Positions 44,136 through 51,665 of a stretch of 64,000 nt of DNA are shown piece after piece. Numbering within the stretch: the stretch's first letter is position 1; each line of letters starts with the position of its first letter. Origin of the DNA: Butyrivibrio hungatei NK4A153 (lineage in GTDB: Bacteria; Bacillota; Clostridia; Lachnospirales; Lachnospiraceae). Both the position numbers and the translations under genes were made by a program. Where the stretch lies: NCBI RefSeq assembly GCF_000424465.1, contig NZ_AUJY01000012.1, forward strand, positions 62,001-126,000, read 5' to 3'. Below the pieces are notes generated by a model. That model saw only the letters and a program-made list of their open reading frames with translations, did not search any database and was not told where the DNA came from.

Positions 44136-45032
44136 ATGACAATTACACAGTTAAGTACTTTTTTGAAAATATCAGAAATGAAAAGTTTTTCTGCGGCGGC
44201 AAGTAGCCTGGGGTATGCGCAGTCTACTGTTACAACGCAGATTAAGCAGTTGGAGGATGAACTGGGATGTGTGTTGTTTGAGCGTCTTGGGAAAACTATT
44301 TCAATCACTTCGTCGGGGGAACGTCTAATAGCATATGCAGAGAAGATGCTTCAGTTAGAGAGAGAAATTCGTCTTGATGTAACAGATGAAGAAAATCCTG
44401 CAGGCGTATTGAAATTGGGCGTATCTGAGTCTCTTTGTGTAAGTAGATTCCCACGAATTTTGATGGAGTATACCAAGAATAATCCACGAACAGAAATTAG
44501 GATACAGTTTGTTACACATGATGATATTCCCGAGCTTCTTCAGAAGGGAGAGCTTGATATGGTATATACTCTAAACCCGCTAATTGAGGATGAAAGGGTT
44601 AAAATTCTGCATAAGAAACGGGAAAGTCTGGGCTTTTACGCATCACCAACAAATCCTGTTGTAGATAAAACTATTCGAGAAAAAGATCTAAAGAATGTTC
44701 CGCTTTTATTGACTGGGCATAACTGTAATTTTAGACATATGTTGATTTCTGATCTTGATAGGCATGAAATTTCTCCGAATATAGTTCTGGAAACAAGCAG
44801 TAAAGAAATATTGAAACAATTTGCAATCAACGGATTAGGCGTAGCGTTTATACCGGATATTACTTCGGAAAATGAAATAAAAACAGGCAAACTCAAGCGT
44901 CTTACGTGGAAGGGAGAAGATTTTCCCATATATTCACAGGTTTTAATCCATAAGGATAAAAAACAGAACAAAGCAATAAAAGCTTTGGCTGAAATTATTA
45001 TGAGAGATAAGGAAAATTATGGGGAAAAGTAG
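44136..45032 (+). CDS. LysR family transcriptional regulator
   Basis: The product has 298 residues from the ATG at 44136, seven bases after GGAG; the longer frame from 44085 would include the control dyad. An N-terminal winged HTH (about 1-60: LSTFLKISEMKSFSAAASSL, GYAQSTVTTQIKQLEDELG) is followed by the periplasmic-binding-like effector domain (about 88-290). It resembles CysL/YwfM-like members. Usually LysR regulators control a divergent gene; here the divergent neighbour is the DinB gene, but the overlapping downstream gene may be the real partner. Effector unknown. Confidence 0.92.
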   Translation: MTITQLSTFLKISEMKSFSAAASSLGYAQSTVTTQIKQLEDELGCVLFERLGKTISITSSGERLIAYAEKMLQLEREIRLDVTDEENPAGVLKLGVSESLCVSRFPRILMEYTKNNPRTEIRIQFVTHDDIPELLQKGELDMVYTLNPLIEDERVKILHKKRESLGFYASPTNPVVDKTIREKDLKNVPLLLTGHNCNFRHMLISDLDRHEISPNIVLETSSKEILKQFAINGLGVAFIPDITSENEIKTGKLKRLTWKGEDFPIYSQVLIHKDKKQNKAIKALAEIIMRDKENYGEK

Positions 45033-45561
45033 TAGAGAAAGAAACGTGTCTGTAATAAAGGATGCAAATGGAAACAACATTGTTGTAATAAATGACATTA
45101 TTTTTAAAGGGAAAAGGTCAATTGATTGGGATTATGTTGAAGAGTATTTAAAGGATCATGTTGGAGATGTTTATAAAAATGCAGAGATAAACGACGTTGT
45201 TTATTTTGGCAAAGATCTTCCAGATGAATATGCGCACTCAGAGTATTCCAATTCTTTGAAAGGTGCTTATGCCAAAGCAAAAGCTAATGCAGCGCAGGGG
45301 CTTGGTGAGATGATTGAAATTGCCTTTAATGGCTGTTATACAGAAAATAAGAAACGGAAGCATGCAATTGATGCAGCTAAAGGTTGGTATCGTTTTGAAT
45401 CACGATTTGCATTACCTGTTTATGAAGATAATGGTGAAATTGAAAGATACAATGTTTTCCATATTTATCTGATTATTAGACACGATCAAAATGGTAAGAA
45501 GTATCTTTATGATCTTATAAACATAAAAAAAGAAACGAGCAACCCGCTTGGCTGTCGATAG
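45019..45561 (+). CDS. Conserved hypothetical protein, possible BECR-fold nuclease-like domain
   Basis: The 180-residue protein starts 14 bases inside the end of lysR. The body carries FKGKRSIDWDYVEEYLKDHV (about 30-49), a segment with YFGKDLPDEYAHSEY (about 62-76), AKANAAQGLGEMIEIAFNGC (about 88-107), KHAIDAAKGWYRFESRFALP (about 114-133) and a final ERYNVFHIYLIIRHD / LYDLINIKKETS. I recall this pattern from many Firmicutes proteins, often near mobile or phage genes, and related to phage Barnase-EndoU-ColicinE5-RelE-like (BECR) domains; that link is from memory and uncertain. No signal peptide or membrane segment. It is one boundary of the direct repeat described here. Confidence 0.55.
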   Translation: MGKSSRERNVSVIKDANGNNIVVINDIIFKGKRSIDWDYVEEYLKDHVGDVYKNAEINDVVYFGKDLPDEYAHSEYSNSLKGAYAKAKANAAQGLGEMIEIAFNGCYTENKKRKHAIDAAKGWYRFESRFALPVYEDNGEIERYNVFHIYLIIRHDQNGKKYLYDLINIKKETSNPLGCR

Positions 45562-45592
45562 CGACACGTACGGTAAAAAACCCATTTCTTGA
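45530..45592 (+). repeat. Imperfect direct repeat, right copy
   Basis: The right copy covers the last codons of the 45019-45561 gene and the 30 bases after it, including a small hairpin TGTCG-ATAG-CGACA over the stop codon. It matches 43991-44055 in block order; the spacing between CCCGC and CGTACGG is six bases longer here. The two copies lie 1.54 kb apart and enclose lysR and most of the unknown gene. Confidence 0.55.
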
Positions 45593-45666
45593 TTCATATC
45601 TTAAAGAAGTTAGACTTAATTGTCAACATAAAAAATAATAGTTACATAAATATAGGCGGGTTTCGA

Positions 45667-46554
45667 TTATAAAAAATGATTATTAGATGCTCTCACTATG
45701 GAAATAAATATCTTTGAAATCCCTGTAGCAATAGTTACAATTGCGGTTCTAATGATAAGATCTTTTATCATACCTTGGAAAGTGTTCATGTTATGCATAC
45801 AATCTCCGTATAACGTAGTAAGATAAATTGCGGCGATGGAAATAAACCATCCCCAATGGACAGCTTCGTCATGCTTTTCGTATCTATACATTTGGATGAT
45901 CAGTAATATCAGGTTTACAGTGAACGTTATTACTAAGATGTTATTCATAAATGGCCCTATTGATGATGGATCTATTCCGAAAGGGATTGAGCCATTTGCG
46001 GTCTTTAGCATAATAATCCACGCTGATAAAACGCTGCCCAAAAGAGTTAGCGTTGAAAGTAGCTTTGAAATTGTGGAAAACTTATTTAAATTGTCATGTG
46101 ATTGTTGATTTGAGAAGTAGACGATCACTACCGTGATAAATGTAATTACCATAAATAGTACATATTCCCAAGTAGGTTTACTGTCAAAGATAAAGCTGTT
46201 ATTTCCTAGCGCCGAAAATCCGGATAATATGCAACAAAGAAGGGGCACGATTTGTAAACAGTGCCTGATATTTTTCATTTTATTCTCGCGTTGTTGAAGC
46301 TTTGCAGCTCTGACAATCTCAATCAATGCAGCTTCATCGTGTTCGTCTTTGATTCCGGTAACAATTTCTTGAATTCGTAGATCAAGAGTAGTTGCCAGGT
46401 TTTCCAACAATCCAACATCAGGAAAACTTTCTCCTTTTTCCCATCTCGAAACAGCTTTGTTACTGACGCCAAGTAAATCGCCTAACTCACTTTGTGTATA
46501 GTTCTTTTTTATTCTTGCTTCTTTGATTAGAGTACCGTTTTTCATTTTATCCAT
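45667..46554 (-). CDS. XRE-family regulator with C-terminal membrane domain
   Basis: The 295-residue protein begins with a canonical HTH (about 8-62: LIKEARIKKNYTQSELGDLL, then GVSNKAVSRWEKGESFPDV), has a short charged linker (about 65-95), and ends with about six hydrophobic helices (from about 98 to 290). Such proteins tie DNA binding to the membrane and may sense envelope or peptide stress. GGGAGGCGG precedes the ATG. It is divergent from sdpRI, with its own promoter in the shared region. Signal and targets are unknown; sdpRI is the obvious candidate by position. Confidence 0.8.
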   Translation of the reverse strand: MDKMKNGTLIKEARIKKNYTQSELGDLLGVSNKAVSRWEKGESFPDVGLLENLATTLDLRIQEIVTGIKDEHDEAALIEIVRAAKLQQRENKMKNIRHCLQIVPLLCCILSGFSALGNNSFIFDSKPTWEYVLFMVITFITVVIVYFSNQQSHDNLNKFSTISKLLSTLTLLGSVLSAWIIMLKTANGSIPFGIDPSSIGPFMNNILVITFTVNLILLIIQMYRYEKHDEAVHWGWFISIAAIYLTTLYGDCMHNMNTFQGMIKDLIIRTAIVTIATGISKIFISIVRASNNHFL

Positions 46555-46580
46555 GTGTACCGCCTCCCTTTTGCACTTTA

Positions 46581-46609
46581 AGTGTATCAGTCGGAATGGC
46601 GATTATCAA
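46581..46609 (-). promoter_or_regulatory. Promoter of the XRE-membrane regulator
   Basis: On the minus strand TTGATA (46604-46609) and TACACT (46581-46586) are 17 bases apart, with TG one base before the -10. Confidence 0.75.
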
Positions 46610-46669
46610 TCTATCGTAACGAGAACGTTGTTATATTGATGCTGGGAGCGGACGGAAGATCTGTTGCTG

Positions 46670-46694
46670 GTATTTAAAAAATATTTTAAATAGC
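46670..46694 (+). promoter_or_regulatory. Upstream SdpR-type operator
   Basis: This 25-base element (GTATTTAAAAA then ATATTTTAAATAGC) contains a near-perfect palindrome ATTTAAAA...TTTTAAAT. It lies just upstream of the -35 and is identical to the downstream copy at 46733-46757 in 24 of 25 positions. Confidence 0.8.
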
Positions 46695-46696
46695 TC

Positions 46697-46725
46697 TTGA
46701 CGAAGAGATGGCGTGGTCATACTAT
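46697..46725 (+). promoter_or_regulatory. Promoter of sdpRI
   Basis: TTGACG (46697-46702) and TACTAT (46720-46725) are 17 bases apart. The promoter is framed by the two ATTTAAAA palindromes. Confidence 0.85.
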
Positions 46726-46732
46726 TGCTATA

Positions 46733-46757
46733 GTATTTAAAAAAAATTTTAAATAGC
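46733..46757 (+). promoter_or_regulatory. Downstream SdpR-type operator
   Basis: The second copy of the 25-base element begins 63 bases after the first, which is six turns at 10.5 bases per turn, so both lie on the same helix face. It covers the start of the transcript. A single repressor dimer on each site, or a looped complex, would block RNA polymerase. Confidence 0.8.
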
Positions 46758-46777
46758 ATGTGAGAGTGAGTATATTT

Positions 46778-47047
46778 ATGGGTGAAACAAATATATTTAA
46801 GGTGCTTGCCGATAAGCAGCGTCGAGATATTCTTGTGATGCTAAAGGATGGCAGGATGAATGCCGGAGAGATTGCGGAAAAACTTGAAATAACTCCGGCG
46901 GCGTTGTCTTATCATTTAAAGCTTCTTAAAGGAGCAGACCTAATCATGGAGTATAAGCAGAAAAATTTTATCTATTACGAAATCAACGCAACAGTTTTTG
47001 AGGAGCTGATTTTGTGGATTGGACAGTTTGGAGGTGGAAAGCGATGA
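46778..47047 (+). CDS. sdpR: ArsR-type repressor, SdpR family
   Basis: The product has 89 residues from the ATG at 46778, with GAGTGAG upstream; a GTG at 46760 is less likely. The winged helix (IFKVLADKQRRDILVMLKDG, AGEIAEKLEITPAALSYHLK, LLKGADLIMEYKQ) matches SdpR autorepressors. No metal-binding cysteines are present, so it is not a metal sensor. In Bacillus, SdpR is kept from DNA by membrane-bound SdpI when the toxin SdpC binds. It overlaps sdpI by four bases (ATGA). Confidence 0.9.
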   Translation: MGETNIFKVLADKQRRDILVMLKDGRMNAGEIAEKLEITPAALSYHLKLLKGADLIMEYKQKNFIYYEINATVFEELILWIGQFGGGKR

Positions 47048-47736
47048 AAAAACTAATGTGGAGTATTTCTCTTTTTTCTTTAATCGGAACAGCTGTTGCG
47101 ATTCAGTTTATTCCTGAAAGAGTTCCGATGCATTATGATGCGGCCGGAAATGTTACACGGTGGGGCTCTAAGAATGAAAACTTCATCTTTCCGATTATGA
47201 TTCTGTTTATGTCTCTTATCTGGGCAATATGTATTGGTTATTATGAGAAAAAGGCTTTAAAAAACACTGATGAAAAAGAATGCGCTGAAGCAAAATCTAA
47301 CGCTAAAGTAATCAGTTATGTTGGTGTTGGAATGGCTTTAATGTATGCGGTAATGCAGGGATTTATCTTGTATGGAGAATATAAAGGGGCTATCTTAGGA
47401 GCGACGAAACAAGTGGTTGATATCGGGAAAGTGACAGTAATAATGATGGGGCTGCTATTTATTTGGCTGGGAAATGCCATGCCCAAAACGCGAATCAACG
47501 GGACGGTCGGTGTTAGGATAAGCTGGAGCATGTATAATGACACTACTTGGAGAAAGAGTAATCATTTCGGTGGTGTAGCATTTGTTGTTGCCGGAGTTCT
47601 TACGATTATCACTTCATTTATAGTACAAAACTCGTCCGTCGCAATGGCGATTTCGGTGGGATATGTAAGCGTAGCAGCTGTCGCAAGCTTTGCCTATGTG
47701 CATAAAGTATATAAAGCTGAAAAGAGAGAAAACTAA
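47044..47736 (+). CDS. sdpI: SdpI family immunity/signalling membrane protein
   Basis: The product has 230 residues from the ATG at 47044 (GGAGG nine bases upstream, inside the end of sdpR). It has six to seven membrane helices. The N-terminal DUF1648 segment reads IPERVPMHYDAAGNVTRWGS after the first helix, and the SdpI domain has NAMPKTRINGTVGVRI and SMYNDTTWRKSNHFGG. SdpI of Bacillus protects against the SdpC killing peptide and sequesters SdpR. No sdpABC toxin genes are present in this window, so this may guard against toxins made by others. Confidence 0.9.
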   Translation: MKKLMWSISLFSLIGTAVAIQFIPERVPMHYDAAGNVTRWGSKNENFIFPIMILFMSLIWAICIGYYEKKALKNTDEKECAEAKSNAKVISYVGVGMALMYAVMQGFILYGEYKGAILGATKQVVDIGKVTVIMMGLLFIWLGNAMPKTRINGTVGVRISWSMYNDTTWRKSNHFGGVAFVVAGVLTIITSFIVQNSSVAMAISVGYVSVAAVASFAYVHKVYKAEKREN

Positions 47737-47751
47737 TTCAATTAAAAAGAC

Positions 47752-47795
47752 GAGCCCTACGCGAAAATGCCTAAAATCCACGTAGGGCTCTTTTG
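47752..47795 (+). terminator. Terminator after sdpI
   Basis: A ten-base stem GAGCCCTACG/CGTAGGGCTC with a 19-base loop is followed by TTTT. Confidence 0.88.
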
Positions 47796-47808
47796 TTTGC
47801 AAATAATT

Positions 47809-47837
47809 TTGACAAAAATAGTATTTGGAATTATACT
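47809..47837 (+). promoter_or_regulatory. Promoter of the lipoprotein-TlpA-polyferredoxin operon
   Basis: A perfect TTGACA (47809-47814) is followed after 17 bases by TATACT (47832-47837). Confidence 0.88.
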
Positions 47838-47881
47838 GTACTAACAGAACTAATACGCATAATCAACATGGGAGTAATATT

Positions 47882-48862
47882 ATGACTAAAAAATATTTAT
47901 CTGCATCAATATTGTCATGTATATGCATGACGGTGACGGGCTGCGGAGCAGGGGCTTCAAACGCGGCTGTAAGTCCGGCTGAATCAATCGGAAAAGAAGT
48001 GATTTCAGCAGATGCTTCTGCAGAATATACAACGCCGGAGGCTTCAACGGAAGATGCATCCCTGGTTCCTATAGATGAGTGGGAAGAGAACTGGAAAGAG
48101 ATTATGGGCGAGGAAGAAGAGGTCGAAGCAGACTATGATGAATCGCAGTATGATGAGGAAATTGTAAAATCTAAGGTTGATGAAGTAATAAAGAACAGTA
48201 AATCAATTGCTGAAGAAATAGAGGGAATAGAAAAGATTGCAAATTACTATAACGGATATCATTTCGACGCAGATATCAGTCAGATGGAGATGAACGCTGT
48301 AAGCGGGGCTGAGCCGTATACATGGGAACTTGAACTTGACAGTCTTTTGAAAAGGGCTCTTGAAGAAGCCGATGCATCAAAAAAAGAAGAGATTCAGGCT
48401 GAACAGAAAAAATGGAAAGCTGACTTTGATCGTTGCTACGATGTCCTTGAATATGAGGAAGGCTCATGGGTGCCTATGCAAAATTGTGAATTGGATGCAA
48501 GATTTTTGAAGAATCGTTGTTATATGCTGGCAAAGACTCTTTCTGACATAAAAGGTGATAATTACGAATTGCCAAAAAGATATTTCATGGATAATGCATA
48601 TGTGAGCGATAACGGTATGCTTGATATATCTGAAGGAATGGAAGGCGGTTCAATTGCGATAACAGTAGTTGTAGACGGAAAAGAAGTAGGGCAGCTTGCG
48701 TACGACCCGCTTATCAACGATACAACAATTGAGTTTAAGGCACAATCAGGTATTGAAGGTAAGATTACCTATGGATGGGATGGAGCTACGCTTAGTATTA
48801 CCAAGTCGGTAAATAAGGTGATTCCTAAGGGAACGGAATTAAAGTTCCCCACCGCATTGTAA
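47882..48862 (+). CDS. Lipoprotein with LprI-like (DUF1311-type) region
   Basis: The product has 326 residues from the ATG at 47882 (GGGAG seven bases upstream); the longer frame from 47825 overlaps the promoter. A signal peptide ends at Cys21 (VTGC), and an acidic, alanine/serine-rich linker follows to about residue 90. A helical region (about 100-230) includes LDSLLKRALEEADASKKEEI, KKWKADFDRCYDVLEYEEGS and NRCYMLAKTL. That pattern resembles the lysozyme-inhibitor LprI/DUF1311 family, including its cysteine and tryptophan placement. The C-terminal 90 residues look beta-rich. First gene of a four-gene operon with redox partners; function unknown. Confidence 0.65.
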   Translation: MTKKYLSASILSCICMTVTGCGAGASNAAVSPAESIGKEVISADASAEYTTPEASTEDASLVPIDEWEENWKEIMGEEEEVEADYDESQYDEEIVKSKVDEVIKNSKSIAEEIEGIEKIANYYNGYHFDADISQMEMNAVSGAEPYTWELELDSLLKRALEEADASKKEEIQAEQKKWKADFDRCYDVLEYEEGSWVPMQNCELDARFLKNRCYMLAKTLSDIKGDNYELPKRYFMDNAYVSDNGMLDISEGMEGGSIAITVVVDGKEVGQLAYDPLINDTTIEFKAQSGIEGKITYGWDGATLSITKSVNKVIPKGTELKFPTAL

Positions 48863-48900
48863 GAAAAAACCAACACACCTAAGGGAGAAAGGGAGAAAAA

Positions 48901-49863
48901 ATGAAAAAGAGTAAATTGGTATGTATGGCAATTCCGCTTGTATCGATGTTTTTTGTCGGATGTACTCCGATCGATATGAGCAATCTTGGCATTGGTGAAC
49001 AGCAAGAAGAGAGCACAGCGGAAGTATCCGAAGTGGAAATATCCGATGCTACGGGTGCATCATCGGAGGCGGATTCAGCGGCAGATGCAACAGACAGTGC
49101 TGCTAATGACAGTGAATTCTACTATGAGCAATTAAAAGAAAATGAAAAGAAAGAAGTAGACCTTGGAAATGATGGCAAGCAGGATACACTTCTTTTTGAG
49201 TTTAAAGATACAACCTGCAAGATGAAAATAAATGAGCAGGTTATAGATGTTGAGGTTTATGCAGATGGCGATATTGTGTTCGGAGGCGCAGATGCGTTAT
49301 TTGTCCATAAAACCGGCGCGGATTATCTTATATTGGAAAACTATGGAGATGCATACTACGGAACAGTAACGCTTTATAAGTGGGACAATGGTTCTATGAA
49401 AGAGCTCGATAAGCTTGATGATTATATGAGAGTAGATAGTAATTACGATGAGAAAACAGATTCTTCAACTTATTGCATTTATGCTGATAAGATAGTACTT
49501 GCAAAGAGATACGATATTTTTGGAAGCTGGATCGGCACTAAGAACTATACATATGGTGATGACGGATTTGCAACGGAAGAAAAGACTGAAAAGCTTCAGC
49601 CCATTATTATGGGATCTGACGGCGGTCTGATATTGAAAAAAGATGTTACATTTACAGATGAATCGGGAGATGCGCCTAAAACTGCCAAGGCCGGAGAAAC
49701 AATTTATCCATGTGAAATAAAGCAGAATGTTATGGGATTTAATTCAAAGAGTGGCGAATTCTTGGGATATCTTCCATTTGAGCCTGATGAAAACGGAGTT
49801 TTTTATTCCAGTAACGGAGTAAACGAACAGGATTTATTTGAAAATGATCTGCATGTAGGATAA
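48901..49863 (+). CDS. Hypothetical secreted lipoprotein
   Basis: The 320-residue protein has a signal peptide ending at Cys21 (FVGC) and a serine/alanine/acidic linker to about residue 75. The folded part is beta-rich with many tyrosines and aspartates, including a VDLGNDGKQDTLLFEF segment (about 88-103) that resembles the DxNxDGxxD-like loops of VCBS/FG-GAP repeats. I do not recognise the family. GGGAGAAAGGGAG precedes the ATG. It lies between the LprI-like lipoprotein and the TlpA-like gene in one operon. Confidence 0.6.
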   Translation: MKKSKLVCMAIPLVSMFFVGCTPIDMSNLGIGEQQEESTAEVSEVEISDATGASSEADSAADATDSAANDSEFYYEQLKENEKKEVDLGNDGKQDTLLFEFKDTTCKMKINEQVIDVEVYADGDIVFGGADALFVHKTGADYLILENYGDAYYGTVTLYKWDNGSMKELDKLDDYMRVDSNYDEKTDSSTYCIYADKIVLAKRYDIFGSWIGTKNYTYGDDGFATEEKTEKLQPIIMGSDGGLILKKDVTFTDESGDAPKTAKAGETIYPCEIKQNVMGFNSKSGEFLGYLPFEPDENGVFYSSNGVNEQDLFENDLHVG

Positions 49864-49892
49864 AGTAAACACAGCAAAGGAGGATCGAAATA

Positions 49893-50528
49893 ATGAGTAA
49901 ATACAAAAAGCTATTTGGTTTTGTTTTTGCAATTAGTATTTGTTTATCATCTTTAACAGCTTGCGGTGCTGCGAGTGAGCAAGAGTCTGCAGAGAATGAA
50001 ACAAGTATTGAAGCCGCCTCTGATGATGCGGTACCTGAAAATACAGAAGATGAAAGTGGTCTTGATGATCAGGACGATTCGGATATGCAAATAGCGGGAG
50101 AATTGAAAGAGGGCGATGCGGCTCCTGAATTTACAGCAACGCTCGTCGACGGATCTGAGTTTAAAATGTCAGATCACAAAGATGATGTCGTTATTCTCAA
50201 TTTCTTTGCATCATGGTGCGGTCCTTGCATGCGTGAGATGCCTGCTTTTGAGATGCTTAAGAACGATGCGTATTCAAATCTTTCGATTCTGTGTGTAAAC
50301 TGTGAGGAAGACAAAACAACTGTCGATGCACTTGTGGAAAATCATGGATTCACGTTCCCGATTGCTTATGATGAAGACGGAGCTATCGGGGCAAAATATC
50401 CTACAGACGGCATTCCTTACACTCTTATTATTAAAAACGGCGTTATAGAAAAAACATTCCTTGGTGCACAGGATGCCGATACTCAGTACAAAGAGTACAA
50501 GGATGCAATTGATGCGTGCATGAACTGA
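49893..50528 (+). CDS. TlpA/ResA-like thioredoxin lipoprotein
   Basis: The 211-residue protein has a lipoprotein signal ending at Cys24 (LTAC), an acidic linker to about 70, and a thioredoxin-fold domain of the TlpA/ResA/redoxin type. The active site is WCGPC in FFASWCGPCMREMPAF (about 105-120), and a cis-proline segment TDGIPYTLII lies near 170. It faces outward and would reduce disulfides or sulfoxides in secreted proteins. It needs an electron source across the membrane; the next gene is a plausible one. AGGAGG precedes the ATG. Confidence 0.88.
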   Translation: MSKYKKLFGFVFAISICLSSLTACGAASEQESAENETSIEAASDDAVPENTEDESGLDDQDDSDMQIAGELKEGDAAPEFTATLVDGSEFKMSDHKDDVVILNFFASWCGPCMREMPAFEMLKNDAYSNLSILCVNCEEDKTTVDALVENHGFTFPIAYDEDGAIGAKYPTDGIPYTLIIKNGVIEKTFLGAQDADTQYKEYKDAIDACMN

Positions 50529-50550
50529 CGTGATAAGAAATGAGGGGCAC

Positions 50551-51516
50551 ATGAAAGTTGGAGAGCATTTAAAAAAGTTTTCAAGACGCTATGTGCAGCT
50601 GATTACAGCCGTTTTATATAACTGTAACGTGAAAGGCTTTGCGACCGGAACGATCTGGAAAGGTGGCAGCAAGGGAGTTTGCGTTCCGGGGCTGAATTGT
50701 TATTCCTGCCCCGGAGCGATTGCTTCGTGTCCGCTTGGGAGCCTTCAGACTGCTCTTGTCTCTTCGAGATATAAATTTCCCTACTACATCCTTGGAACGC
50801 TCTTACTTATGGGATTATTTCTCGGAAGATTTATTTGCGGCTTTTTGTGTCCGTTTGGGATGATTCAGGAATTTTTACACAAGATACCTACACCCAAACT
50901 TAAAAAGAGTAAGACCACGCGAGGGCTTACCTGTATAAAATATGTTTTGCTTGTCCTATTTGCAGTCATGATTCCCATATTTTATTCAGCGCCCGGTTTT
51001 TGTAAATATATATGCCCTGCAGGCACGCTCGAGGCAGGGATTCCACTTACATTTATGCAAAAGAAATTGCGTTCCCTTATTGGGATTTTATTTAGCTGGA
51101 AAGTCGTGCTATTATTAACAATTATTACAATCTGCATATTTGCTTATCGTGGCTTTTGCAGGTTTATATGTCCGCTTGGTGCGATATATTCTTTTTTTCA
51201 ACCGGTTTCGTTCTTCGGAGTGCAGGTTGATGAAGCAAAATGCATTCATTGTGATGCGTGCGTAAGAAATTGTAAGATGGATGTAAAAAAAGTCTGTGAC
51301 AGAGAGTGTATACAGTGCGGCGAGTGCATGCAGCACTGTCCCGTAGATGCAATACATATAGGTATACGAAGAATTGACAGGAAGAAGATGCCATTGCAGG
51401 CAGTTTTTATAGTGCTTGCGGTGATTCTTATTGTTGTCGGGCTAAACAGCAAAGGGTTCCATGATATAAAGAGCAAGGCGATCCGCTTGTGCTACGAATG
51501 TATGGGAATAGGATGA
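50551..51516 (+). CDS. Membrane polyferredoxin (NapH-like 4Fe-4S protein)
   Basis: The product has 321 residues from the ATG at 50551 (GAGGGG just upstream; a GTG at 50530 is the alternative). Four or five membrane helices carry repeated cysteine motifs: CYSCPGAIASCPLG (about 44), CGFLCPFG (about 103), CKYICPAG (about 150) and CRFICPLG (about 205). Two ferredoxin-type clusters follow in CIHCDACVRNCKMDV (about 232) and CIQCGECMQHCP (about 252). This is the NapH/MauN/YccM class of membrane electron carriers. The two C-terminal clusters should face the cytosol and accept electrons for transfer outward, here probably to the TlpA-like protein. Its start is 22 bases after that gene. Confidence 0.85.
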   Translation: MKVGEHLKKFSRRYVQLITAVLYNCNVKGFATGTIWKGGSKGVCVPGLNCYSCPGAIASCPLGSLQTALVSSRYKFPYYILGTLLLMGLFLGRFICGFLCPFGMIQEFLHKIPTPKLKKSKTTRGLTCIKYVLLVLFAVMIPIFYSAPGFCKYICPAGTLEAGIPLTFMQKKLRSLIGILFSWKVVLLLTIITICIFAYRGFCRFICPLGAIYSFFQPVSFFGVQVDEAKCIHCDACVRNCKMDVKKVCDRECIQCGECMQHCPVDAIHIGIRRIDRKKMPLQAVFIVLAVILIVVGLNSKGFHDIKSKAIRLCYECMGIG

Positions 51517-51599
51517 GTTTTTGGAGGAGAAATGAGAAAAGTAGGTCTAATGATAATAAAGTGATGGAGTCATTTAAGGGGATTAACTTTGTAAAATAA

Positions 51600-51636
51600 A
51601 ATCAGCAACCCAAGATTTTGAGGTTGCTGATTTTTT
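51600..51636. terminator. Bidirectional terminator
   Basis: The stem AATCAGCAACC/GGTTGCTGATT is followed by TTTTTT on the plus strand and by TTTATTTTAC on the minus strand, serving both convergent units. Confidence 0.9.
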
Positions 51637-51665
51637 ATGTATATATGAATTTGAATATCGTTGGC

